Shown here: positions 33,622-42,019 of the stretch, in pieces
How the letters are laid out: every line of letters starts with the position of its first letter
Numbering within the stretch: position 1 is the stretch's first letter
From: Acerihabitans sp015654925
Lineage (GTDB): Bacteria; Pseudomonadota; Gammaproteobacteria; Enterobacterales; Enterobacteriaceae
NCBI RefSeq assembly: GCF_047324175.1
Contig: NZ_CP178732.1
Coordinates: 3,720,001-3,784,000 of the forward strand
Direction: 5' to 3'
DNA: 64,000 nucleotides
Notes under the pieces: generated by a model
What the model was told of the DNA's origin: nothing
What the model saw: only the letters and a program-made list of their open reading frames with translations
The model's database searches: none
Made by a program: the position numbers and the translations under genes

Positions 33622-34137
33622 ATGAACTTTATCAGGATTTTATTTCGTAATCTCATGCAGGGACCGTCCACCGATCCCTTTCCCTTCGGCGCCACCTATA
33701 CGCCTAAGGGATTGCGCGGGCGCATCGCCTTCGACGCCGCGCGCTGCTCCGGCTGTCGCATGTGCGAGCATGTCTGCGCCGGCGGGGCCATCCGCTTCGA
33801 CCCCACGCCCGAAGGCCTGCAGTTCACCCTGTGGCACAATACCTGCACATTCTGCGGCCTGTGCGAACACTACTGTATTCCCAAAGCCATCCGCCTGACC
33901 GAAGACTGGCATCTGGCGCACCGGCAGGAAGATAAATACCGGATGATTGAACAAGGCACCGTGGCCTATCAGCCCTGCCCGGAGTGCGGCGTCAGGTTTA
34001 TTCCCATCAGCGCGGCGCTGGTAACCAAGGTCTATGGCGCCGGCGCCGCAGCGGCGGCACGCCTGGGCAGACTGTGTCCCGACTGCCGGCGCAAACGCTC
34101 CGCCGCCGGCCTGAATACGACAGGAGAGGCCAAATGA
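33622..34137 (+). CDS. cooX: Energy-converting hydrogenase ferredoxin-like subunit CooX
   Basis: NuoI/HycF-like subunit (171 residues) with two [4Fe-4S] motifs: CSGCRMCEHVC (Cys42, 45, 48, 52) and CTFCGLCEHYC (Cys75, 78, 81, 85). It relays electrons from CooF to CooL. After these, the C-terminal third contains two further CxxC pairs (Cys119/Cys122 and Cys152/Cys155) that look like a zinc-ribbon or rubredoxin-type site. Its stop overlaps the cooU start (ATGA). Confidence 0.93.
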   Translation: MNFIRILFRNLMQGPSTDPFPFGATYTPKGLRGRIAFDAARCSGCRMCEHVCAGGAIRFDPTPEGLQFTLWHNTCTFCGLCEHYCIPKAIRLTEDWHLAHRQEDKYRMIEQGTVAYQPCPECGVRFIPISAALVTKVYGAGAAAAARLGRLCPDCRRKRSAAGLNTTGEAK

Positions 34138-34691
34138 CGGACCCCAAAATAACGGACGACATGCTAACCCGGATGGGACAAGTTCAATCCCGGTTCGCGG
34201 CCACCATGTCGGACGCCTTCACCTTTGCGATGCGCACCAACCGCAAAGGCGTGGTCACCGCCTGGAGCGAGCTGGGCAGCCCGGCCATGCTGCTGCCGGC
34301 CGCCCGGGCGGTAAAGCAGGCCGCTGGCCGCCTGAGTACCATTACCGCCTATCAGCTTGCCACGTCCCAGCCTTCCGGCGTGCATGAAATCGCCTATCAC
34401 TTTGATATCAACGGCGCCACCCTCACCGTAACCGTGCATCTGCCCGAGAATGAGCGGGAAATTGATTCGATTACGCCGATTTTTCGCAATGCGGATTGGA
34501 ATGAGCGCGAATTTATGGAGCTTTACGATCTGGTGGTTCGCGGTCATCCCAACCCGGTTGCGCTGTTTATCGACCCGACGATCGACCCCGCCGTGCTGCA
34601 ACGCTTTATTCCTTTTTCCGAAATGGTTAATGCCGCCAGCACCAAATCCCTGTGGGAAAAGATTATGGCCCAGCGTGGAGAAAATACATGA
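34134..34691 (+). CDS. cooU: Energy-converting hydrogenase subunit CooU
   Basis: NuoC/HycE-N-like 30-kDa-type subunit (185 residues). The conserved segment DSITPIFRNADWNEREFMELYDLVVRGHPNPVALFIDP is unmistakable. The start chosen is the ATG at 34134, coupled by ATGA to cooX; the frame is open further upstream inside cooX. It joins the hydrophilic arm to CooH. Its stop overlaps the cooH ATG in the same way. Confidence 0.92.
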   Translation: MTDPKITDDMLTRMGQVQSRFAATMSDAFTFAMRTNRKGVVTAWSELGSPAMLLPAARAVKQAAGRLSTITAYQLATSQPSGVHEIAYHFDINGATLTVTVHLPENEREIDSITPIFRNADWNEREFMELYDLVVRGHPNPVALFIDPTIDPAVLQRFIPFSEMVNAASTKSLWEKIMAQRGENT

Positions 34692-35770
34692 CCCATTACA
34701 AAGTACCGGTCGGCCCGCTGCATGTGGCGTTGGAAGAACCCATGTATTTTAAGCTCGACCTGGAGGGTGAAACCATCCGCGGGCTGGAAATTTCCGCCGG
34801 CCACGTGCACCGCGGCGTGGAATATCTGGTGATGAAACGCAATTTTTACCAGAATATCACCCTGACCGAGCGTATCTGCTCCCTGTGCTCCAATAGCCAC
34901 CCCACCACCTTTTGCATGGCCCTGGAAGAGATTGCCGGGGTTGACGTTCCCGAGCGGGGGGAATATTTGCGGGTGATTGCCGATGAGATCAAGCGCGTGG
35001 CGTCCAACCTGTTTAACGTGGGCATCATGGCGCATATCATCGGCTTCACCTCGCTATTCATGCATGTCCTGGAAACCCGCGAAATCGTGCAGGATATCAA
35101 AGAGACGGTCTATGGCAACCGCATGGATCTGGGGGCCAACTGCATTGGCGGCGTCAAATACGATCTCAATGCGGATACCAGCGCCTACCTGCTGCGCCGG
35201 CTGGCCGAAGTGGAGCCGGCGGTGGAAGAGATACGCCGGATCTACGCCACCAACCGGTCTATATCGACCCGCACCCGGGGAGTGGGGATATTGCCCCATG
35301 GCGAGGCGCTGGAATATGGCCTGATTGGTCCGGTGGCGCGCGGATCGGGCGTGGCCTACGACGTCAGGCACAATTCCCCTTACGCCATTTACGACCGGCT
35401 GGATTTCGCCATCCAGACCCAGCCCGACGGCGATGTCTGGTCGCGGGCCATGGTGCGGCTGGACGAAGTGCGCATGGCGCTGAAACTGATCCGGCAATGT
35501 ATGGCGCAGCTGCCCGCGGGACCGATTTGCATCGGCGGCACCCCGGACATTCCGCCGGGTGAAGCCATCGCCAAAACCGAAGCGCCGCGCGGCGAGCTGA
35601 TTTACTACCTGCGCACCAACGGCACGGATATGCCGGAGCGTATGAAATGGCGGGTCCCGAGTTACCCAAATTGGGACGCCCTGGAGGTGATGATGCGGGA
35701 CAATAAGATTTCCGACGTGGCGCTCATCGTCAATAGTATCGATCCCTGTATTTCCTGTACCGAACGGTAA
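34688..35770 (+). CDS. cooH: Energy-converting NiFe hydrogenase large subunit CooH
   Basis: Catalytic H2-evolving subunit (360 residues; R. rubrum CooH 361). NiFe ligands are Cys64 and Cys67 in ERICSLCSNSH and Cys354 and Cys357 in DPCISCTER, the last residues of the protein. There is therefore no C-terminal extension to be cleaved, which is known for CooH proteins and unlike HycE. NuoD-type blocks include EISAGHVHRGVEYL and VYGNRMDLGANCIGGV. The ATG at 34688 overlaps the cooU stop. It ends the plus-strand operon. Confidence 0.96.
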   Translation: MTHYKVPVGPLHVALEEPMYFKLDLEGETIRGLEISAGHVHRGVEYLVMKRNFYQNITLTERICSLCSNSHPTTFCMALEEIAGVDVPERGEYLRVIADEIKRVASNLFNVGIMAHIIGFTSLFMHVLETREIVQDIKETVYGNRMDLGANCIGGVKYDLNADTSAYLLRRLAEVEPAVEEIRRIYATNRSISTRTRGVGILPHGEALEYGLIGPVARGSGVAYDVRHNSPYAIYDRLDFAIQTQPDGDVWSRAMVRLDEVRMALKLIRQCMAQLPAGPICIGGTPDIPPGEAIAKTEAPRGELIYYLRTNGTDMPERMKWRVPSYPNWDALEVMMRDNKISDVALIVNSIDPCISCTER

Positions 35771-35775
35771 TGCCG

Positions 35776-35808
35776 GGGTTATATTGCCCCATCCGGGCAA
35801 TATAACCC
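35776..35808. terminator. Hairpin between convergent cooH and cooA
   Basis: GGGTTATATTGCCC and GGGCAATATAACCC form a perfect 14-bp stem with a CATCC loop, 6 bp after the cooH stop and 10 bp before the cooA stop. A T-run (TATTTTTTATA) begins 11 bases later on the plus strand. A bidirectional terminator is likely. Confidence 0.75.
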
Positions 35809-35817
35809 GGCCCGATA

Positions 35818-36489
35818 CTATTTTTTATACACCGATAATCTGGTGGCCAAAGCGTCGATATCGCTGATGATAAATTTATTTTTGGCAATACGGGTTAAGT
35901 CTCCCTCCTTGATTAATATATTAAATAAGGATGAGGTGGTTTGACGGGTGGCGCCGATAACCAACGAAATATCTTCCATGGTTAAATCACATTCAAACTC
36001 AACGCCGGCGCCAATACGCTGCCCGCGTTCCCGGCCCAGTGAAACAATAAATGCCGTTAAGCGCGAAGTTGCGTCATGAAATATTAACCCTTCAATAACG
36101 TCCCAGGAACTACCCAAGACCTCACCCAGGATTCCGGTCATTAATAATGATATTTCCGGATGAGCCGCCAGTTGTTGACGAAACGCCTGGGCGCTGGTCA
36201 GCATAACCAGCGAATCCTTGGCCGCTTCGATAAAAGCCCGGGTATGGGTGCTGAAGATATCGCCCTCTTCCAGGTAGCATAGGGTAAACTCGCGCCCTTC
36301 ATAAGAAAGATAAACCCGCAGGCGGCCGGCTGAGACAATAAAGACTTCATTACTCGAAACATCGGGAATGCTGATCATGCTGCCTTTTTTAAATGGCCGG
36401 GTATGGAAATTATCTAAAAAACCATCGTACTGCGGACTTTTCAGTAATTCGGATAGGTTTTGACTTGATAGCCGCATTTTCGATCGCAT
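35818..36489 (-). CDS. cooA: CO-sensing CRP/FNR-family regulator CooA
   Basis: Haem-binding CO sensor that activates the coo promoters. 223 residues (R. rubrum 222). The sensor domain aligns in AGRLRVYLSYEGREFTLCYLEEGDIF, and the haem ligand His82 (R. rubrum His77) is present in STHTRAF. The ferric ligand Cys75 is replaced by Ser80, and residue 2 is Arg, not Pro. The DNA-binding helix IGATRQTTSSLFNIL keeps the RQTTS recognition residues, so the same TGTC-type sites should be read. GGAGG lies seven bases before the chosen ATG; a second in-frame ATG at codon 5 is poorly spaced. An FNR-like box lies upstream. Confidence 0.9.
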   Translation of the reverse strand: MRSKMRLSSQNLSELLKSPQYDGFLDNFHTRPFKKGSMISIPDVSSNEVFIVSAGRLRVYLSYEGREFTLCYLEEGDIFSTHTRAFIEAAKDSLVMLTSAQAFRQQLAAHPEISLLMTGILGEVLGSSWDVIEGLIFHDATSRLTAFIVSLGRERGQRIGAGVEFECDLTMEDISLVIGATRQTTSSLFNILIKEGDLTRIAKNKFIISDIDALATRLSVYKK

Positions 36490-36535
36490 TCTTGGTCCTC
36501 CACTTCGGCTAAACGTCTAACCCATATTAATAATA

Positions 36536-36549
36536 ATGATCATAATCAA
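36536..36549 (-). promoter_or_regulatory. FNR-like site upstream of cooA
   Basis: Read on the minus strand, TTGATTATGATCAT matches TTGAT-N4-ATCAA at 9 of 10 informative positions. It is centred 53 bp before the cooA ATG. It is nearly the same as the box in the hypC/cooM region. Confidence 0.6.
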
Positions 36550-36810
36550 TTTTTATGTTTAATAATGCATGAACTGGCGCGAATAGCGTGGTGAAAACTC
36601 AAGGCTGCGGATCATAAAGGATTAATCGGCAAGAACAATGACATTATCATGCGCTATTATCCGGTTTCCAACGATAAAGTCTGCGCGGCGGGTCATGTAT
36701 TTTTTGTCTATTTCAGGGTTTTTACCGGCATTGGCTATCGGGGACGGCCAGAAGCGAACCCCCGCGCGCAAATATCCCGCGGCGGGGGCAATACCCCTTG
36801 AACCCTCTCG
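36550..36810. other. Intergenic region between cooA and the amidase operon
   Basis: About 260 bp with no gene, part of a 321-bp gene-free stretch that also holds the FNR-like box. A weak GC-rich hairpin (CCCCCGC at 36759, GCGGGGG at 36782) follows the amidase gene and lacks a T-run. Confidence 0.35.
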
Positions 36811-37998
36811 TTAACGGTCGGCGCGACCGGTCTCGGCTACCCGCACGGCCAGCCGCACCAGGCCCAGATCGCTGCCCTGGGGCCCCATCAGGGAAATGCC
36901 CAGCGGCGCGCCCTGCTTTTGCCCCAGCGGCAAGTTCACCTGCGGCGTGCCGCACAGTACGGCGATGGCCAGCAGATGATGGGATACGCGCCGGGTTTCC
37001 TCAATGGCGGAATCGTCGGCGTCGAGCCGCGGCGCAATATCCGGCACCGTCGGCAACACCAGCACCCGGTTGCCCAATAACCGCCGCCAGGCGTCCCTGA
37101 ACGCGGCGCGCAGCGCGCAGCTTTGCGCGTATTGTTCTCCGGTTACGGTGGCGGCCCAGGCGAAGCGCTCCGCCACATCCGGCCCCAGCACCAGCCCATG
37201 GCGCGTTATGGTTTCCCCCTGGGCCTGCCAGGCTTCCCACCCCTGGATATAACGAAAGGCCCAGTAAGCTTCCGCCATATCGGGCAACGCGCCGGTTAAC
37301 GCCTCGGGCGTGCCGGCGCAGGCGCCCATCGCCGCCAGGGCCGGGGCCAGCGCGTCGCGGGCGTCGGCGGACAGCATGGCGAACAGCGCTTCGCTGGCCA
37401 CCAGTTGCGGCCGCTCCGGCAGCGGCGCCGGATCGGCGTCAAGCAGGCACTCCCCCACCCGGCCAAATAATCGCGCATCGCGGGTAAAATAGCCGGCGGT
37501 ATCCATACTGTGGCTCAGCGCCTGGCACTCCTCCAGGGAAATACGGCCATGGGTGGGCCGCAGGCCGAACAGTCCGCAATAGCTGGCCGGGGTGCGAACC
37601 GATCCGCCGGTATCGGTGCCCAGGGCGAAATCGCACAGGCCGTTGGACACCGCCGACGCCGACCCGGACGAGGACCCGCCGGGGATGCGATCGGGCGCCG
37701 CGCCGTTGCGCGGGGTGCCGTAGTGAATATTCTTGCCGGTCATGGAAAAGGCCAGTTCATTGGTATGGGTCTTGCCGATCAGGGCGGCCCCGGCATCCAG
37801 CAACCGCTGTACGGTGGGCGCGGTGCGGGTTTTAATGCCCGACATGGCCAGCACATGGGGATTGCCGCCGCCGGTGGGGTACCCCGCCACGTTGAATAAA
37901 TCCTTGGCGGCAAACGTCAGGCCCGCCAGCGGACCGGTAGGCGCATGGGGCAGCGCTACGGGAGGATAAGGCATAAAAGCAAAAGCATCGTCGTGCAT
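36811..37998 (-). CDS. Amidase-signature hydrolase
   Basis: 395 residues, the last gene of the peptide-type ABC operon. The Ser-cisSer-Lys triad is visible: Lys32 (FAAKDLF), Ser109 in PGGSSSGSAS and nucleophile Ser133 in GTDTGGSVRTPAS. The family includes GatA-like, indole-acetamide and AtzE-type amidases; the small size and the absence of gatB/gatC argue for small amides. It begins 50 bp after the ATPase gene, with GGAG at five bases, so it probably deamidates the imported compound in the cytoplasm. The substrate is unknown. Confidence 0.85.
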   Translation of the reverse strand: MHDDAFAFMPYPPVALPHAPTGPLAGLTFAAKDLFNVAGYPTGGGNPHVLAMSGIKTRTAPTVQRLLDAGAALIGKTHTNELAFSMTGKNIHYGTPRNGAAPDRIPGGSSSGSASAVSNGLCDFALGTDTGGSVRTPASYCGLFGLRPTHGRISLEECQALSHSMDTAGYFTRDARLFGRVGECLLDADPAPLPERPQLVASEALFAMLSADARDALAPALAAMGACAGTPEALTGALPDMAEAYWAFRYIQGWEAWQAQGETITRHGLVLGPDVAERFAWAATVTGEQYAQSCALRAAFRDAWRRLLGNRVLVLPTVPDIAPRLDADDSAIEETRRVSHHLLAIAVLCGTPQVNLPLGQKQGAPLGISLMGPQGSDLGLVRLAVRVAETGRADR

Positions 37999-38047
37999 AA
38001 CGGCTCCGGACTTGAATAGTGATTAAGGGTATTAACCGCTTAATACC

Positions 38048-39037
38048 TCAGATTGTCATCCAATGATGACAGTGGATGGGATGGCCGGGATTGACCAGTT
38101 CCTGCGCCGGCACCTGCTCCCGGCATAAATCGGTGGCGTGCGGGCAGCGCGGGGCAAAAGTGCAGCCGGCCGGCAGCCGCGACAAATCGGGCGGCGCGCC
38201 GGCGATGCTCACCAGCCGCTGCCCTTTGCTCAGGCCCGCTTTGGGCCGGGTGCCGAGCAGCACGCGGGTATAGGGATGCCGGGGGTTATTCAATAACTCG
38301 GCCAGCGGGGCTTGCTCCACAATGCGCCCGCCGTACATCACCGCCACCCGATCGGCCACCTCCACCGCGGCGCCGATATCATGGGTGACGAAAATAATCG
38401 CCAGGCCCAGCGCCTGTTGCAGTTCGCGCAATAAAATCAGGATCTGGATCTGCACCGTGGCGTCCAGCGCCGTGGTCGGCTCGTCGGCCAGCAGCAACTG
38501 CGGCCGGCAGGACAACGCCAGGGCGATCATGGCGCGCTGGCGCATGCCCCCCGACATTTCATGGGGATAGGCGTCGAGGCGCTGCTCGGCGCTGGGAATA
38601 TGCACGCTGCGCAACGCCTCCAGCGCCATAATCCGCGCGTCGGCGTGGGAGAGCGTCTGGTGCTGGCGCAGCGCTTCGATAATTTGCTGGCCGACGGTAT
38701 AAACCGGGTCCATGGCCAGCAGGGGTTCCTGGAAAATCATGGCGGCCACCGGGCCGCGCAGCGCCCGCAGCTGGCGCTTGGAGAGCGCCATCACGTCCTG
38801 GCCGGCGATGTGGATTTGGCCCGCAATGGTGGTGGTCCGTTCGGCATGCAGACGCATCAGGGCGCGCAGGGTGACGCTTTTGCCGGACCCGGACTCGCCG
38901 ATCAGCGCCAGCACTTCCCCCCGGGCCACTTCCAGGCTGACGCCGTTGACCGCCGAAACCGTCTGCCGGCCGTGGCGAAAACGCACGTTGAGATCTTTCA
39001 CCGTAATCATGGGTGACATTAGCGGCTGCACGCTCAT
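38048..39037 (-). CDS. Peptide-type ABC transporter ATPase (DppD/OppD-like)
   Basis: 329 residues. Walker A is GESGSGKSVTLRAL, signature MSGGMRQRAMIALAL, Walker B LLLADEPTTALD and the switch region FVTHDIGAAVEVAD. The C-terminal oligopeptide domain ends with a cysteine cluster (CTFAPRCPHATDLCREQ) typical of Opp/Dpp ATPases. The ATG overlaps the stop of the next ATPase (ATGA) and has AGGAGG upstream. It pairs with that ATPase. Confidence 0.9.
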   Translation of the reverse strand: MSVQPLMSPMITVKDLNVRFRHGRQTVSAVNGVSLEVARGEVLALIGESGSGKSVTLRALMRLHAERTTTIAGQIHIAGQDVMALSKRQLRALRGPVAAMIFQEPLLAMDPVYTVGQQIIEALRQHQTLSHADARIMALEALRSVHIPSAEQRLDAYPHEMSGGMRQRAMIALALSCRPQLLLADEPTTALDATVQIQILILLRELQQALGLAIIFVTHDIGAAVEVADRVAVMYGGRIVEQAPLAELLNNPRHPYTRVLLGTRPKAGLSKGQRLVSIAGAPPDLSRLPAGCTFAPRCPHATDLCREQVPAQELVNPGHPIHCHHWMTI

Positions 39038-40086
39038 TCAAGCCTCCTGGCGGGCAACGCCCCGGGATGGGAAACGGCGGGACTGGCGGAATGTCCCGCG
39101 CCGGGTTCAATCATCAGACAGGCGGCCAGATGGCCCGGCGCGGCGGCGGCGAGCCGCGGCTTGCGCCGGGCGCACACGTCCTCGGCATAGGGGCAGCGGG
39201 TATGAAAGCGGCAGCCGGCGGGGGGCGCTATGGGACTGGGCGGATCGCCGGACAGCGGCGGGGTCAAAGTACGCCGGGACGGGTCCATGGACGGCATGGA
39301 GCTGAGCAGCGCCCGCGTATAAGGATGCCGGGCCTGGGAAAACAGCGCCTCCGCGGGCCCTACTTCCGCCACTTCGCCCAGGTACATCACCATGATGCGA
39401 TCGGACAGATAGCGCACCACGTGCAAATCGTGGCTGATGAACACATAGGTCAACTGCAGGCTCTCTTTGAGATCCAGCAGCAGGTTAATCACCTGGGCCT
39501 CCACGGATTTATCCAGGGCCGACACCGCTTCGTCGAGGATCAGCAGGCGCGGGTCCACCGCCAGCGCCCGGGCAATATTCACCCGCTGGCGCTGGCCGCC
39601 GGATAATTCATGGGCATAGCGGCCGGCAAAACGCCCCGGCTCCAGCCCGACCCGGTCCAGCAGGTCCCGGGCCCGTTCCCGGGCCGCGCCCTGCCCCATG
39701 CCGTGCACCGCCGGACCGAAGGCCACCGACTGCTCCATGGTCAGGCGGGGATTCAGGGACGAATAACTGTCCTGAAATACCATCTGTACCTGCCGGCGAT
39801 AGTCGCGCAGCGCTAACCGCTGGCTGCCCACCGCGATCCCGTCGAAAATCAGCTCGCCGCTGTCTTGCTCAATTAACTGCATCAATACCCGCGCGGTGGT
39901 GGATTTGCCGCAACCGGATTCGCCCACCACTCCCAGGGTCTCGCCCTTGAGCACCGTGAAATCGATACCGTCCACCGCCCTGACCACCGCGCGTTTGCCC
40001 AAGGCCCCCTTGACCGGAAAATATTTAACCAGACGCTGCCCCATCAGCAACGGCTGGGCCGGTCCGCCAATATCGCGATCGCTCAT
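39034..40086 (-). CDS. Peptide-type ABC transporter ATPase (DppF/OppF-like)
   Basis: 350 residues. Walker A GESGCGKSTTARVLMQ, then MVFQDSYSSLNPRLT, signature LSGGQRQRVNIARAL, Walker B LLILDEAVSALD and the C-terminal CRFHTRCPYAEDVCARRKP. It is the second ATPase of the heterodimer. The start has GAGGAG upstream and lies directly after the permease stop. Confidence 0.9.
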   Translation of the reverse strand: MSDRDIGGPAQPLLMGQRLVKYFPVKGALGKRAVVRAVDGIDFTVLKGETLGVVGESGCGKSTTARVLMQLIEQDSGELIFDGIAVGSQRLALRDYRRQVQMVFQDSYSSLNPRLTMEQSVAFGPAVHGMGQGAARERARDLLDRVGLEPGRFAGRYAHELSGGQRQRVNIARALAVDPRLLILDEAVSALDKSVEAQVINLLLDLKESLQLTYVFISHDLHVVRYLSDRIMVMYLGEVAEVGPAEALFSQARHPYTRALLSSMPSMDPSRRTLTPPLSGDPPSPIAPPAGCRFHTRCPYAEDVCARRKPRLAAAAPGHLAACLMIEPGAGHSASPAVSHPGALPARRLE

Positions 40087-40088
40087 AA

Positions 40089-40991
40089 TCAGCTCCTCAC
40101 CGCCATGGCCGATCGCAGGCGATCGGCCAGGATATTAAAGGAAATCGAAGTGATAAAAATCATCGCGCCGGGCAGCGCGGACACCCAGGGCTGGGTATAG
40201 ATGGCGGTGCGCAGGGTATTGAGCATCAATCCCCACTCCGGCTCGGGCGGCGTCACGCCCAGGCCGAGAAACGACAGTCCCGAGGCCAGGATCATAGAGA
40301 CCGAAATCAGCCCGGTGGTAAAGACGAAAATCGGCCCCAGCACGTTGCCCAGGACCTGGGTGCGGATAATGGTCAGCGCGCCGGCGCCGGAGGCGCGCGC
40401 CGCTTCGATATAATCGCGGCTGCGCACCTGGGTGGTCACGCTTTCGGCAATTCTGGCCACCTGCGGCACAAACACCAGCGTTAGGGAAATCAGCGCATTG
40501 CCGACCCCGGCCCCCATGGCGCCGGACAGCGCAATAGCCAGCAGCACGGAAGGGAACGCATAAAAAATGTCCACGGTGCGCATAATCAGGCTATTAAGCC
40601 ATCCGCCGGCATAGCCGGCCACCACGCCGATGGCGGAACCGATAAAAAAAGCGATCACCACCGGCGTGATGCCCATAAACAGCGACAGCCGGGTGCCCAG
40701 GATCAGCCGCGCCAGCATATCGCGCCCCAATTCGTCCGACCCCAGCGGCAAGCCCGGCGCGCCGATGGGTTTTAACCGTTTAAACATCGACGTGGCATAG
40801 GGGTCCAGATGCACCCATTGCACCAGCCAGGGGCCGGACAGCGCCATAACCAGCAGCACTAAAATCAGCGAGCCCACCGCCAGCGCCACCGGATCGCGCA
40901 GGGCGCGACCCAGCACCACCCGCCAGTAGCCGGGTGAACGTTCCGTGGGCTGCGGCCAGGATTTGGCCGGGCGAACCAGGTTCAGCATCAT
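40089..40991 (-). CDS. Peptide-type ABC transporter permease (DppC-like)
   Basis: 300-residue inner-membrane subunit. It has an N-terminal helix, the PIGAPGLPLGSDELGRDMLARLILGTRLSL segment and an EAA loop YIEAARASGAGALTIIRTQVLGN. AGAGGA is suitably spaced before the ATG. It starts 2 bp after the DppB-like stop. Confidence 0.9.
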   Translation of the reverse strand: MMLNLVRPAKSWPQPTERSPGYWRVVLGRALRDPVALAVGSLILVLLVMALSGPWLVQWVHLDPYATSMFKRLKPIGAPGLPLGSDELGRDMLARLILGTRLSLFMGITPVVIAFFIGSAIGVVAGYAGGWLNSLIMRTVDIFYAFPSVLLAIALSGAMGAGVGNALISLTLVFVPQVARIAESVTTQVRSRDYIEAARASGAGALTIIRTQVLGNVLGPIFVFTTGLISVSMILASGLSFLGLGVTPPEPEWGLMLNTLRTAIYTQPWVSALPGAMIFITSISFNILADRLRSAMAVRS

Positions 40992-40993
40992 GG

Positions 40994-41947
40994 TCAGGTC
41001 CTCTTGATGCGGGGATCAAACAGGGTTTGCAGAATATCCACCAGCAGGTTGAGCAGCACGAAGAACAGCGCCAGTACCCAAATGGTGCCCTGGAGCAGCG
41101 GCAGGTCGCGCTGAAAAATGGCCGAATTGAGCAGCAGGCCGGTGCCCGGCCAGGCGAACACCGTTTCCACCAGAATGGAGCCGCCCATCAGATACCCGAT
41201 TTGCAGGCCCATTACCGCCATGGCGGTGGGCGCCGCATTTTTGGCCACGTGGCGAAACAGCAAAAATTCGCCCATGCCCTTGGCGCGCAGGCCGACGATA
41301 AATTCCTGCGCCAGCGTTTCGGCCACCTGGGCACGCACGGTGCGGGCGATAATGCCGGTGGGGATCACCGACAGGGTGATGGCGGGCAACAGCATAAATT
41401 GCAGATGCGCCCAGTCCCAGGCCCAGTTTGCGGCGCCCATCGGCCCGCCGCCGGTGGCCGGCAGCCAGTTCAACTGCGAGGAAAAGATGATCACCAGCAG
41501 CATGCCGAGCCAATAGTGCGGCACGCTGACCCCGAACACCGAAAACGCCGACGCCAGCCGATCCAGCCAGCTGTCCTGAAAATAGCCGGCGACAAAACCG
41601 AACAGGCTGCCCAGGGCAAAGCCTATCAGCGACGCCAGCAGCGCCAGGCGCAGGGAGTAGCCCACCGCGTTCAGCACCTCGCTGCTCACCGGCCGGCCGC
41701 TGGCGATGGACATACCCAGATCGCCATGCAGCGCATGCCATAACCACAATCCGAACTGAACCGGCAGCGGCTTATCGAAGCCATACGCCTGGATCAGTTG
41801 CAGGCGCAGCGCCTGCGAGGCATCCGGCGGCATCACCGATACCAGCGGGTCCCCGGGCGTCATATGCACCAGCATAAAACACACCAGCGCCACCCCCAAC
41901 AGGATCGGCGTCGCCAATAACAAACGACGCAGGATATAAGCCAGCAT
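40994..41947 (-). CDS. Peptide-type ABC transporter permease (DppB-like)
   Basis: 317 residues. It starts MLAYILRRLLLATPILLGV, typical of DppB, with MTPGDPLVS, a long helical core and the EAA loop EFIVGLRAKGMGEFLLFRHVAKN. Two ATGs are adjacent; the second is six bases from GGAGG, the better spacing, so it was taken. Confidence 0.88.
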   Translation of the reverse strand: MLAYILRRLLLATPILLGVALVCFMLVHMTPGDPLVSVMPPDASQALRLQLIQAYGFDKPLPVQFGLWLWHALHGDLGMSIASGRPVSSEVLNAVGYSLRLALLASLIGFALGSLFGFVAGYFQDSWLDRLASAFSVFGVSVPHYWLGMLLVIIFSSQLNWLPATGGGPMGAANWAWDWAHLQFMLLPAITLSVIPTGIIARTVRAQVAETLAQEFIVGLRAKGMGEFLLFRHVAKNAAPTAMAVMGLQIGYLMGGSILVETVFAWPGTGLLLNSAIFQRDLPLLQGTIWVLALFFVLLNLLVDILQTLFDPRIKRT

Positions 41948-42019
41948 CATGTCCCTCCGCGGGTCAGGTAGGAAAAACGGCGCCGGCCCTCGGGCGATAC
42001 GGCGCCGGAACGCGGCGAA

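Noticed and set aside
22844..36489. Integration site or mobile element bordering the Coo island
   Set aside because: No tRNA, direct repeat, integrase or transposase is seen at either edge, so no mobile-element boundary can be claimed.
36759..36788. GC-rich hairpin after the amidase gene
   Set aside because: Only a 7-bp stem with a 17-base loop and no T-run in the direction of transcription, so it is not called as a terminator.
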